From Ga0074139 sp964515195 (GTDB lineage: Bacteria > Bdellovibrionota > Bdellovibrionia > Bdellovibrionales > Bdellovibrionaceae), in the NCBI GenBank assembly GCA_964515195.1, contig CAZETK010000005.1, positions 1-64,000 on the forward strand: a stretch of 64,000 bases of DNA, read 5' to 3'. This document shows, piece by piece, positions 55,789-63,979 of this stretch. The position numbers and the translations under genes were made by a program. Positions within the stretch are counted from its first letter, which is position 1, and each line of letters opens with the position of its first letter. The notes under the pieces were generated by a model. That model was not told the origin of the DNA, ran no database searches, and worked only from the letters and a program-made list of their open reading frames with translations.

Positions 55789-58656
55789 TTAGTTGTCAGA
55801 ATCGGGGTACTCAACACTTTCATCGGCGCTGTCTTCAGAGGAACTTCCTTCATTGGGTACGCTGACCGTGAATTCTGTTGTTTTTTCGACAACTTTTGTG
55901 AACTCATTTTGATAGACATCACCATCGTCGCGCATAGCCGCCGTGATCTTAGCCACCTCATTCCGACGATGATAATCTCTCAGCGCGCAGATACGAGCTT
56001 CTGTATTGAGCCCTCGGTCATAGGCGGTGATGGAAGCTTTGGTGGGCTCAATGTGTTCGTAGGCTTTTTTAACGAAATTTACGGAAAGATAATTGTCCAT
56101 AATGCCCCTCAGGTCAGAATCTTGAACTTCAACTTGATAGAGAGGTGATAACAAGTAGGATGATTTACACAGACTCCAGTAAGGACGTAAATTAGGGAAG
56201 GCCAGGGCCTGTGTGCATAGCAGTGACATTTCGGTTTTGGCCGAGTTGAAAGTGTTACCAGGGTAGATTACGATGTGTCCTTTTTTACCCAAAATTGCAT
56301 TGAAGGCGGCGACAAAAGGATTACCTAATTTGCCCCAAAAACCTGGCGTCCCATAAGAAATCGTATCTTTATTAGTGAAGTCCATCCACCATTGAGTCAA
56401 CTTACCGCGGATCAAACGCTGAAACCAGTTGGCGGATTCGCCCGGGACTTGTTCATAACCACGATTAAAGGCTTCCTGCTTTGACAATCGGAAGACATCT
56501 TGTGAGGTCAAAGTTTCATTTCTAGATTTCAAGTTCAAATCCCAGATATGCCGTGTAAAAACCTGTTCTGTAACGCCTTCAAGCGCCGCAAGATTGGTCG
56601 TGTAAATGTTAAGGGATCTTTCGATGTCCACCATGGACTTTGAAAAATCAAACTGTGCGATTCCCATCATCATATTCAGTGCTGAGTAACCGGTCGCAAA
56701 CATCATGTCTTCCAGGTAACGATCAAATTGGTCTCGAGTTCGCAAGCTCATGGTGTAATCGATCAGGACAAATGTGGCCATACGGTTGGACAGCCATCCT
56801 GATCGTGCCAACAGAATCTCAAATTGTTCATAGACTTCATAAAGGAGGTCATCACCTAACTTTCGAAGCTTTCGATCCAGGTTGGCGTCGTCTAAAGTCT
56901 TAAAATCCGGATCTGTTTTGTGCAGATTAATAAGTTCGACGCCCATTTTTCGAATTTCAGCGTATCGGGCTAAAACCCGCCCGATACGAACGCGGGTCTG
57001 ATTAATAGAGGGCAAGATGGTTGCATCTTGTTTTTCTCTGATAATTCTCTCGCTTAAATTTTTCAGGTAAACGTCCACGTTAATAAGAGCGTCTCGAACA
57101 CTAGCGTCCAAACCGAGTAACGAATCATTTACGACTTGAACCTTGTCGACAATAAAATACTTGTTGTAATAGGCAATGGCGATTTTCGTAGCCTGTTCAA
57201 AGATGTCCCGCATGTTTTCTTGGACACGTACGGCCAGTTCTTCTGGATTGCTGAATTGAGGTAACTTACGATATTTGGCCTGCAACCACCCCGAAGGATT
57301 GTTCGCGAATTGAATGGCTTCAGGGCCTTCCCCTAAGACAGCAGTGGGAACGGGAATACCCAACAGTCGAAAAATAACCTCGGATTCGGAAGCGACTTTC
57401 GTAAAGAAGTTTTCAGTGCCGCCGTTACCATGCACCAACTGATTGGCGGTGTTGATAATCATTTGAAATACAAAGGTCTGCTTTGACTGAGCGTCTGGAA
57501 GATCCTTCAATAGCTTAAGGGCCATGCTGTAGGCACCTTCAATTGTATTCCGAGCGTTATAGTGAAGTTGCACACCCATCGCCACATCGTTCTTAAAATT
57601 CGCCTCTGTCGGCAATTGGGGTGTAATTCCGAATTGAACCTTCTGCATCCAATCGGTGATGATGGGAACCTGGCGGGATAAAATATAATAACCAGCTAAG
57701 GGGCCGTTTTTGAGGGCCTTGGCAAAATTTTCGCTAACACCCACAATGCGAGCTTCAGCCTTTCCTGTCTGTTTATTGGGAATATGCATCACTTTAATCC
57801 GATGATTATTGGTGATTTCTTGCAGCAGGTAGCGGGCATCTAAGGCCGAACAATAACCTTCACTTGTCACCTCCATCAAACAAGACATTGATGTGATAAA
57901 TTCCCGGTCATTCAACTTTCGGAGTGCATCAATATACTTTCTCTCCCGACTCAAAAAGTGTCCTAGGTTCTGAACAGCCATAGCCAATTGGGGACTAGTA
58001 TGAGATTGCCCATTCGAAGCAAATGCCGAAAGCATTTGGACCATGCTTGAAATGGCCGAAGCCCCCTGGGTGGCGTCCAAGCACTCGGCCTGGGCCTGCT
58101 GAAGAGAGCTGATCGTGGTGTTGAACATGTTCAAGCCTTGTATCGAGGCGTGGCGCACGCGGTTTTCAAGACGAAGCATAGATTCGGCCGTGTGCTCTGG
58201 ATGGCTACCACCGCCGTTAACGGCTACTTGGCTTGAGAGGGCGGAATACTCCAGGGTTTTCCCGAACAGAATATCCATAACGCCCTTTTTGAAGGCAGAA
58301 TTTTCACGACTGAAGTTTCGAAGGGCTGTGATTTCCATTGGCAAACTGGCTATGCGGCCTGCGGCACTTCCGCCATCCCTCTGAATAGTGGCCAGGTTTT
58401 GTTCGATATTAGAAAGCGAGTCATTCATGCTTGTCTTGAGGGCTTGGCAGGCGGGATTGTCTTTTAATGAAGCGATCACTTCTTTAATTTTATTTGTCTG
58501 AGTCAGGGCTGCTTGTGTCCAGGAGCCTTGGGAGTTACAGGGGCCTGTGAAAGCGTAGGTTGTATTGATGATTCCCGGCTGGTCCAACTGGGCCTGTGCC
58601 AAGGGAGTGGTCAATAATAATAACAAACAAGCTATGAACCCTGTGCAATTTTTCAT
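55789..58656 (-). CDS. Very large secreted protein of unknown function
   Basis: A 955-residue protein with a clear signal peptide (1-22, ending PLAQAQ). Nearly all of the mature part looks alpha-helical, with about nine cysteines and no repeat, catalytic motif or membrane anchor that I recognise. The tail is acidic and probably disordered (SSSEDSADESVEYPDSDN). AGGACG lies seven bases before the ATG. The gene stands alone, 120 bp upstream of the glycosyltransferase gene and divergent from a lipoprotein gene. It may be lineage-specific, like the pair at 38.7-42.2 kb, which it resembles in composition but not in visible sequence. Confidence 0.65.
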   Translation of the reverse strand: MKNCTGFIACLLLLLTTPLAQAQLDQPGIINTTYAFTGPCNSQGSWTQAALTQTNKIKEVIASLKDNPACQALKTSMNDSLSNIEQNLATIQRDGGSAAGRIASLPMEITALRNFSRENSAFKKGVMDILFGKTLEYSALSSQVAVNGGGSHPEHTAESMLRLENRVRHASIQGLNMFNTTISSLQQAQAECLDATQGASAISSMVQMLSAFASNGQSHTSPQLAMAVQNLGHFLSRERKYIDALRKLNDREFITSMSCLMEVTSEGYCSALDARYLLQEITNNHRIKVMHIPNKQTGKAEARIVGVSENFAKALKNGPLAGYYILSRQVPIITDWMQKVQFGITPQLPTEANFKNDVAMGVQLHYNARNTIEGAYSMALKLLKDLPDAQSKQTFVFQMIINTANQLVHGNGGTENFFTKVASESEVIFRLLGIPVPTAVLGEGPEAIQFANNPSGWLQAKYRKLPQFSNPEELAVRVQENMRDIFEQATKIAIAYYNKYFIVDKVQVVNDSLLGLDASVRDALINVDVYLKNLSERIIREKQDATILPSINQTRVRIGRVLARYAEIRKMGVELINLHKTDPDFKTLDDANLDRKLRKLGDDLLYEVYEQFEILLARSGWLSNRMATFVLIDYTMSLRTRDQFDRYLEDMMFATGYSALNMMMGIAQFDFSKSMVDIERSLNIYTTNLAALEGVTEQVFTRHIWDLNLKSRNETLTSQDVFRLSKQEAFNRGYEQVPGESANWFQRLIRGKLTQWWMDFTNKDTISYGTPGFWGKLGNPFVAAFNAILGKKGHIVIYPGNTFNSAKTEMSLLCTQALAFPNLRPYWSLCKSSYLLSPLYQVEVQDSDLRGIMDNYLSVNFVKKAYEHIEPTKASITAYDRGLNTEARICALRDYHRRNEVAKITAAMRDDGDVYQNEFTKVVEKTTEFTVSVPNEGSSSEDSADESVEYPDSDN

Positions 58657-58990
58657 AAGTCAACGTCCTATCAATTGCCTTTTTTTAAACTCAACTTTTT
58701 CTTAAAAGTTCAGGGAATTAAGAGTTACCCACCATTCCGGTTAAATACTCATACAAAAACAAAGCCAGTATTTCTGAGCTCCAGTTGGACTCCATTGGCT
58801 CCCATATGGCTGTGTGTTTATTATTTTGTCACCCCATTGAAATTTCTTTAGAAAGTGGGGTTGACCAACAGTCGATCTTATAACCTTAGGCCTTTTAGCA
58901 AAATTTATGGTTCAAGCTGAGACAGATTTGCAATTTTTTATAGATAAATAAAACCCTATATTCGATTATTAAAGTGTTGGGGGAAATTCC
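58657..58990. other. Intergenic region between a secreted-protein gene and a lipoprotein gene
   Basis: An AT-rich divergent gap. It holds an 18-base inverted repeat, AACTTTT and AAAAGTT around CTTT-type bases (58693-58710), and a stem of ACCCCA with TGGGGT near 58842-58872. The only sigma-54-like sequence toward the minus gene (TGGCTT ... TTTGTA) lacks the GC and was not accepted. No small gene or RNA was recognised. Confidence 0.4.
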
Positions 58991-59773
58991 ATGAAATTGT
59001 CAAAATTTTTATCGGGGTCGGTCGTTATACTGGGCTCGTTCTTGTTGGTTATCTTTTTTCAGAACTGCGGCCAAGGTGGATCAGTCGGTGTGACTGGGGC
59101 TAATGGCGAAATACTACACGGAATTTCTGATCCAGATCCCGCAGCCTATGTTCCGATTCCAACTGCAGAAAATAATGATTTATTAAATGATAACAACGAT
59201 GTTACGCCACCGAACAATGGAAATAACGGCACACCGCCGACAAGCCATAATGGACCACCCACTAGCCCGGATAGCCTTCCACCGGTCGATGATACAAAGC
59301 CACCAACTCATGATATACCTCCCGTCAACGATGACTCGAATCCCAACGAAGTTATTGCGAGCTGTAATGGAATTAATATTGTATCCGCTAACTTGGCTGT
59401 TGATGTTTTAAGTAATTCAGCAAAAGGCAGTTTCGCGGTTCTGGCTCCATCCGGGACACTTAATTTGAAGCCTGGTAAAAACATTATACGAGTTGTGGGT
59501 ATCTCTGATGATAGCAACCTTAAAATGCTTAAGGTCGTGCTGGATTTAAGCCAAAGTTATATTCTGGGAGCTGATAACAAGACTTATGCCGTCATTGTTC
59601 CAAGTTCAGAACAGTCAGGGTTGAAGCTGCTTCTTGATAAGAAGATCCAGATTAAGAAAGACATTAGTTACGAGATTGAACTGGATATTGATTTCGAAAC
59701 ACAACTTGTTAATTTCCATTCGGGCAAAGCCTGTAAGTTTAAACCTGTCATTCATAAGGCTCGCGCCCTGTAG
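58991..59773 (+). CDS. Lipoprotein with Asn/Pro-rich linker
   Basis: A 260-residue lipoprotein. The signal has the lipobox FFQNC (Cys about 27). Residues 60-120 are a disordered Asn, Pro, Asp, Thr linker (NNDVTPPNNGNNG, PPTSHNGPPTSPD). The C-terminal 140 residues form a beta domain: FAVLAPSGTLNLKPGKNIIRVVG, MLKVVLDLSQSYIL, YAVIVPSSEQSGLKLLL and YEIELDIDFETQLVN. That layout recalls DUF4382-type lipoproteins, which I cannot confirm. GGGGGAA is before the ATG and a strong terminator follows. Build and linker resemble the sigma-54-driven lipoprotein at 27488-28387. Confidence 0.72.
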   Translation: MKLSKFLSGSVVILGSFLLVIFFQNCGQGGSVGVTGANGEILHGISDPDPAAYVPIPTAENNDLLNDNNDVTPPNNGNNGTPPTSHNGPPTSPDSLPPVDDTKPPTHDIPPVNDDSNPNEVIASCNGINIVSANLAVDVLSNSAKGSFAVLAPSGTLNLKPGKNIIRVVGISDDSNLKMLKVVLDLSQSYILGADNKTYAVIVPSSEQSGLKLLLDKKIQIKKDISYEIELDIDFETQLVNFHSGKACKFKPVIHKARAL

Positions 59774-59806
59774 TAGGGCGTATTGCTAACTCTACTTGTC
59801 AATTAT

Positions 59807-59846
59807 CCTTAGGGAGCCCAAATCGGGATCCCTAAGGGCTGTTTTT
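59807..59846 (+). terminator. Strong intrinsic terminator
   Basis: CCTTAGGGA (59807-59815) pairs with TCCCTAAGG (59829-59837); CCC and GGG extend the stem inward after one mismatch, with loop AAATC. GCTG and a run of five T follow. It ends the lipoprotein transcript. Confidence 0.85.
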
Positions 59847-59858
59847 AAGTCCAAATTG

Positions 59859-59888
59859 TTGTTTTCAAGGTCAACTGCGCCTTAGAAT
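59859..59888 (+). promoter_or_regulatory. Candidate promoter of the small lipoprotein gene
   Basis: TTGTTT (59859-59864), 18 bases, TAGAAT (59883-59888). The predicted start coincides with the ATG at 59895, so this may be a second leaderless mRNA, although AGGG lies two bases before the ATG. Confidence 0.4.
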
Positions 59889-59894
59889 AGGGAC

Positions 59895-60134
59895 ATGATC
59901 ATAAAAAGGGGCGTTATTACGCTGGGCTTAATAGGCCTTATAGCTGGTTGCTCATCCCCCAAAAAGCGGGAGCCACGGGTGCATCCCGCGGTTATTTCTT
60001 CTCAAACCTACTTCATTGACAATGGAATGCCTGTTCGTGAACTTGAAGACCAGCCCGACTTCTTTTTTAAAAAATGCAATGTGGATAACCGGGGCGCCTA
60101 TCCGACAAAAACAACCTACGATTGCAATGAGTAG
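59895..60134 (+). CDS. Small lipoprotein
   Basis: A 79-residue lipoprotein with signal MIIKRGVITLGLIGLIAGC (lipobox LIAGC, Cys19). The mature 60 residues are polar with two further cysteines (FFKKCNVDN and TYDCNE) that could form a disulfide. Function unknown. A 51-residue membrane protein gene follows after 41 bases in the same direction. Confidence 0.7.
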   Translation: MIIKRGVITLGLIGLIAGCSSPKKREPRVHPAVISSQTYFIDNGMPVRELEDQPDFFFKKCNVDNRGAYPTKTTYDCNE

Positions 60135-60175
60135 GGAGTTGCTTTATAAATGGGGCTCTAACAAAAGGATCAGCC

Positions 60176-60331
60176 ATGGAACACGACAAGACACCCGCCG
60201 AAATTGAAAAAGAAAAACAAGATAAGCAAGTCATGAAAGAAATGCTGCCTTATTTTGTCTATATGGCCATTCCTTTGATAATCACGCTCACGATTGCGAT
60301 GCTGTTCGCTCCTCGCATGACCCTTCCGTAA
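60176..60331 (+). CDS. Small single-span membrane protein (51 residues)
   Basis: The ATG at 60176 is preceded by AAAGGATC. The product begins with a charged helix (MEHDKTPAEIEKEKQDKQVM) and has one membrane segment (about 27-44, YFVYMAIPLIITLTIAML), with a short basic end. The charge pattern suggests the N terminus stays in the cytosol. It is too short for usual gene finding but has a good ribosome-binding site, ordinary codon use and an upstream partner gene. Function unknown. Confidence 0.6.
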   Translation: MEHDKTPAEIEKEKQDKQVMKEMLPYFVYMAIPLIITLTIAMLFAPRMTLP

Positions 60332-60390
60332 AATACGACCGAGTCAGAAAACTTCCCCCGTGAAGTTTTGCGTAACTGTCTTCTGAATTT

Positions 60391-61017
60391 TTACTCCCAC
60401 CAGTAGGGTTGGGGCACTGGATCGAACCCCCGATGGTAATGGTGAAGTAGTTTTTGATAGCGCTTCTTTGAGAACTTGACGGGGTGGTGGGGGATTTCTA
60501 AAAGATGCTTTTCCAGCTTCCAGACGTTTGTGCGGCTGTAGCGCCAATCCACTCCAACTTCGTCTAAGTGGGCTACCTGCCACGCCGTCAACTTTCCGCT
60601 GTGATCCACATAGGGGTCAAAGTAGCTCCAGGCCAGATCTCGTAAACTTCTGAAAACCGGCGCGCGTCCATTTAAGCCTTTGTCTCGAGATTTACCGACC
60701 GACCCCCAGCGGCTTTTATGCTGAAAAACGAAAAGGCAATGATCTAACCCATCCTGGCTCTCTAAGCTCAATACCAATGGTTCGTAGTTGTGATGTTCCA
60801 AGATGGCAGCCGTCACAAATACGCCTTCTAAACAATGGGCAGACTTTCGATGTAAACAAGAATTGGCGGAAGCTAGTGTTGAGGCCGAATTGTATTGCAA
60901 GCCATTTAACAGTCGCTGTACTTGAAAGGGAGTCTTAAACTTTCGGCTGTGAAATTTAATCAAATCCATCATGATGGAATTCTGGACCAACAAATAGTCG
61001 TTATCAAGAAATTGCAC
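60391..61017 (-). CDS. Transglutaminase-like cysteine peptidase superfamily protein
   Basis: A 208-residue protein. The triad of the transglutaminase-like fold is visible: Cys in KSAHCLEGVFVTAAIL, His in DGLDHCLFVFQHK and Asp in SYFDPYVD. These proteins hydrolyse or link peptides or amides, often in peptidoglycan or protein maturation. There is no signal peptide, so it probably acts in the cytosol. The start is uncertain: GTG 61017 gives 208 residues, and the paired ATG codons at 60972 and 60969 give 193 or 192; none has a convincing ribosome-binding site. It is divergent from the YceI gene. Confidence 0.72.
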   Translation of the reverse strand: MQFLDNDYLLVQNSIMMDLIKFHSRKFKTPFQVQRLLNGLQYNSASTLASANSCLHRKSAHCLEGVFVTAAILEHHNYEPLVLSLESQDGLDHCLFVFQHKSRWGSVGKSRDKGLNGRAPVFRSLRDLAWSYFDPYVDHSGKLTAWQVAHLDEVGVDWRYSRTNVWKLEKHLLEIPHHPVKFSKKRYQKLLHHYHRGFDPVPQPYWWE

Positions 61018-61059
61018 TTAACTTTTATCTTTATTATCGTAGTCATGTGAGGTGATAAA

Positions 61060-61536
61060 ATGAAACAATTTGTCCTTTCTCTCTTATTTTTATCGTCTTG
61101 TGTCTGGGCTTCAGACGCGTTTGTAGATGTGAAACTATCGCCAGCCGGAAGTTTCACAGGTCATACTTCCGATGTGAAGGGAGTCGTCAAAAAAGCTGGC
61201 AACAGATTTGTTGCTCAAAATATAGTTGTAAATTTGAGAAGTTTAAAAACAAAGATGTCTCTTCGGGACAAGCACACACAAGATTACTTGAACACAAAAG
61301 AGCATCCTGAGGCCATTTTAGTAAAAGCTGTCGGTGAAAATGGAAGAGGAAAAGGAATTATCCGTATCAAGGGAATTGAAAAAAACATCTCGGGATCATT
61401 TAAAGTTGTTGGAACTGACTTACACGCCGAGTTCCCTTTGAAGTTGAGTGATTTTAAAATCGAAGGCGTCAACTACATGGGAGTCGGGGTTAAAGATATT
61501 ATCAACGTCCGCGTGAAAGTTCCGATCGCCAACTAA
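61060..61536 (+). CDS. YceI-family periplasmic protein
   Basis: A 158-residue protein with a signal peptide (1-17, ending CVWAS). The YceI lipocalin-like barrel is shown by SFTGHTSDVKGVV, LRSLKTKMSLRDKHTQDYLNTKEHPEA, GIIRIKGIEKNISG and FKIEGVNYMGVGVKDIINVRVKV. Relatives bind isoprenoids such as polyprenyl pyrophosphate or ubiquinone precursors in the periplasm; the ligand here is unknown. GAGGTGAT lies upstream of the ATG. No operon partner. Confidence 0.88.
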   Translation: MKQFVLSLLFLSSCVWASDAFVDVKLSPAGSFTGHTSDVKGVVKKAGNRFVAQNIVVNLRSLKTKMSLRDKHTQDYLNTKEHPEAILVKAVGENGRGKGIIRIKGIEKNISGSFKVVGTDLHAEFPLKLSDFKIEGVNYMGVGVKDIINVRVKVPIAN

Positions 61537-61644
61537 TTTAGACTTTAGTCAAGGCAAAAGCCTCGGCCTTGGCCTTGAGAGAAAATCGCAAGAGTTAATA
61601 GGGAAAGGATGAATTTTTAAAGAAGTTTTTCCGATATAGGCTCT

Positions 61645-62727
61645 ATGGAGATTTTGCTTTTTTGGTTGGGTTTCATTCCTTTTGTCATAGGACTTTGGAT
61701 TTTTTGGAATGACTTGGAAATTCGCCGGACGGCCGCTGAAAAAATGGGACAGGTTGTAGGGTTTTCCACGGGGTTTCGGGGAGCCAAGCCCATCGCGCCG
61801 GAGGCCCATCCTAGATATCGTGTTGTCTTACGTTTTATCGGATTAGACGGGGCTGAATATTTTCTGATTGAAGGTAGTGGGCGTCGCTACCCTATCTATT
61901 CGATGGGGGAATTTGTCCCGATTTGGGTTTCTCGCTTCAAGCACAAACGGGTAAGGATTAAACGAGGAGGAGACAAAACTCTGGGCAGTCGTCTTCTCGT
62001 TCTGGGTACGGTCCTCTTGTTTATATATAAATTTTTATTTTTTCAGTCTCTTACGTCATTTTTGGCTTCAAATCTACCTTTCCTTATTCTAGGTGGAGCC
62101 ATACTGGGAGGAGCCCACTACTTTAAAATTAACTGGAGAGGCTGGTTTCGCTTGGGACAAGAGGGGGCTTCGCTGGCCCCCCCGCAGATTGTCCCCGTTG
62201 AAGAGGCTAAACTTATTCCATGGGCTCATAATGTCGTCACAATGCCACCTGTGACAAAAAAGCCCTTGGAGATAAATCTTGGGTTTTTGAAGCCGACCCT
62301 TTTGCTTTTATCCTTTCTTTCATTTTTTGCCGCAGGTTGGTTTTTTCTAGAGCAGGATGAATTTCTTAAGAACTCCCAACAAGCACGGGGACGGGTCACA
62401 CATTTTCGAGAGAAATCCGTTGGCAGAGTGAAAGTTTCTCGCCCGATCATAGGTTTCTATGATCGCAGTCGAAAAATTCAAAGCTTTCAAGATCCCCTTT
62501 GGCAGACGACACCAAGTTTTGCAAAGGGGCAGGAGGTGCCTGTCAGATACGGTTTGAAAAAATCGGGGACGGCCCAGGTTGACAGAGGTCTTTTGAATCA
62601 CTGGAAAGCCTTATTCTTAGCCGGATTAGGTCTGCTGTTGTATGTTGGCGCTCAAAAGTGCGGACAGAAGCTGACTCTGTTAAAGTCCCGGAAAAAATCT
62701 CCTATCCGTATTCGACAAGTTGACTGA
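61645..62727 (+). CDS. Membrane protein with two DUF3592-like domains
   Basis: A 360-residue membrane protein. Four membrane segments (about 3-22, 118-142, 145-160, 215-235) and one near 325-345 frame two extracytoplasmic beta domains, roughly 30-110 and 240-315, each with the DUF3592 pattern (GQVVGFSTGFRG ... YRVVLRFIGLDG; RGRVTHFREKSVG ... VSRPIIGFYD, then GQEVPVRYG). DUF3592 proteins have no established function. A weak hairpin with a T-rich tail (62731-62755) could end the transcript. It stands alone. Confidence 0.72.
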   Translation: MEILLFWLGFIPFVIGLWIFWNDLEIRRTAAEKMGQVVGFSTGFRGAKPIAPEAHPRYRVVLRFIGLDGAEYFLIEGSGRRYPIYSMGEFVPIWVSRFKHKRVRIKRGGDKTLGSRLLVLGTVLLFIYKFLFFQSLTSFLASNLPFLILGGAILGGAHYFKINWRGWFRLGQEGASLAPPQIVPVEEAKLIPWAHNVVTMPPVTKKPLEINLGFLKPTLLLLSFLSFFAAGWFFLEQDEFLKNSQQARGRVTHFREKSVGRVKVSRPIIGFYDRSRKIQSFQDPLWQTTPSFAKGQEVPVRYGLKKSGTAQVDRGLLNHWKALFLAGLGLLLYVGAQKCGQKLTLLKSRKKSPIRIRQVD

Positions 62728-62869
62728 TTCGTGAGATTTCACGCTTATTCTTTTAATAAAAAATCGCGAATGCATTACTTCCCTCACCTTAAACATGGGG
62801 TATTTTGGTTAGCCGCTGGGAAAATGTCCCAGCCACTTTCTTGAGACGCAATTTAAGTTAAGAAGAATA

Positions 62870-62885
62870 TGGTCGCTAAATTGCT
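62870..62885 (+). promoter_or_regulatory. Sigma-54-like promoter for the hydrophilic protein gene
   Basis: TGGTCG, five bases, TTGCT, with GG (62871-62872) and GC (62883-62884) ten bases apart. The start would be near 62896, 39 bases before the ATG. The -24 half is weaker than in the other candidates. Confidence 0.42.
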
Positions 62886-62934
62886 TTTATGATTTTCCAG
62901 GACTTTATTTCTTGCAAGATATGAGGAGGTTTTT

Positions 62935-63285
62935 ATGAATCAACAAAATGAAGCTGGAAAGAATCAACAGGACCAACAAAGGCAGGGATTCCAATCGTCG
63001 TCGCAACAGAATGAGGAAAGTCGTCGAAAAGGTGCTCAGGATGCGGAATTATCTCAAAAATCCACTTCCAGCCAGAATGTAGATTCCGAGCGTCGTTCAA
63101 CGGAGCCGTCAGAGGGAATACGTATGGGTGTTGGATCTGACACGAATCGGGAACAACAAAACCTGTCAGACAGGGAGCGTTCAGACCAGCAGCGCTCTGA
63201 GAGGTCATCAAGTCAACGTGACCAATGGTCCCAACAACGAGGCCAGCAGTCATCAGAGGGCAGAGAGCAGCCACATAGAACTTAG
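62935..63285 (+). CDS. Disordered Gln/Ser/Arg-rich hydrophilic protein
   Basis: A 116-residue protein almost without hydrophobic residues; Gln, Ser, Arg and Glu make up most of it (NQQDQQRQGFQSSSQQNEES, SDQQRSERSSSQRDQW). It has no cysteine, signal peptide or repeat of fixed length. A perfect ribosome-binding site, AGGAGG, lies before the ATG, and a strong terminator follows, so it is a real and probably well-expressed gene. Such proteins are often stress- or desiccation-related hydrophilins, or nucleic-acid-coating proteins; I cannot decide. A sigma-54-like promoter lies upstream. Confidence 0.72.
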   Translation: MNQQNEAGKNQQDQQRQGFQSSSQQNEESRRKGAQDAELSQKSTSSQNVDSERRSTEPSEGIRMGVGSDTNREQQNLSDRERSDQQRSERSSSQRDQWSQQRGQQSSEGREQPHRT

Positions 63286-63327
63286 AAGATCGCGTGACCT
63301 TGATTTAACCTTAGTAGTCTAAAAAAA

Positions 63328-63368
63328 GGGCCTAAAGATTGAAACTGTGTCTTTAGGCCCTTTTTTTC
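63328..63368. terminator. Strong bidirectional intrinsic terminator
   Basis: GGGCCTAAAGA (63328-63338) and TCTTTAGGCCC (63350-63360) form a perfect 11-bp stem with an 11-base loop. Seven A precede and seven T follow, so it works for both converging genes. Confidence 0.92.
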
Positions 63369-63400
63369 TGTTATGTTGATAAAATGGTGAGAATAAATTC

Positions 63401-63979
63401 TTAGCCAGTTTTCTTGATCACCACTCCCCATAAAAGAGCTAAACCAAATAATGCAAAAATCAAGCTTGCAGACAGCCGAACCCATTTCATAGGAATTCTT
63501 TTTAACAAGCGATCACCTAGGAATACGGCAATTGCATTCGATCCTAACATCCCAGCCGTAGTTCCTAGCGTAACCCAAAAAATTTCTTTATAACGGGCTC
63601 CTAATGCGATAGTGGCCAATTGGGTTTTGTCACCCATCTCGGCAATGAAGAAGCTGACAAGTGTGGTTACAAACGGACCCCAGCGAAAAAAGCTTCGAAG
63701 GTCTGACTCTTTGTCCGGTATTAAAATCCAAGCCGCAAAGCCTAAGAATAAGAAACCTAAAACCCATCTTAACGCCTCAGAGTCCAAAAAGTGGGTACTC
63801 CAACTGCCCAGCCAAGCTGCTAAAAAGTGATTGAGCAGGGTCGCAACAAGAATACCTGCCATAACCACAAAAGGCTTCCTGTACCGAGCCGCCAATACCA
63901 AGGCTAACAATTGTGTTTTATCACCCATTTCGCTTAGAAAGACTAATACAAATGAATTAAGAAAAGACTCCACAACCAC
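63401..63979 (-). CDS. UPF0016/GDT1 family divalent cation transporter
   Basis: A 192-residue membrane protein with six predicted helices in two homologous halves. Each half has the ExGDK(S/T) signature: FLSEMGDKTQLLAL in helix 1 and FIAEMGDKTQLATI in helix 4. Family members (TMEM165/GDT1, MneA) exchange Mn2+ or Ca2+ for protons, so Mn2+ export is the likely role. A central linker of about 20 residues separates the halves. The start is GTG 63979 or the GTG two codons later, which has GGAG five bases before it. The upstream region, where a Mn riboswitch of the yybP-ykoY class sometimes lies, falls outside the window. Confidence 0.9.
   Translation of the reverse strand: MVVESFLNSFVLVFLSEMGDKTQLLALVLAARYRKPFVVMAGILVATLLNHFLAAWLGSWSTHFLDSEALRWVLGFLFLGFAAWILIPDKESDLRSFFRWGPFVTTLVSFFIAEMGDKTQLATIALGARYKEIFWVTLGTTAGMLGSNAIAVFLGDRLLKRIPMKWVRLSASLIFALFGLALLWGVVIKKTG

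Noticed and set aside
58800..58880. Hairpin ACCCCA / TGGGGT as an RNA element
   Set aside because: The stem is short and no known RNA family or T tract accompanies it.
60016..60207. 63-residue ORF overlapping the small lipoprotein gene
   Set aside because: It is out of frame with two better-supported small genes and has basic, unstructured composition.
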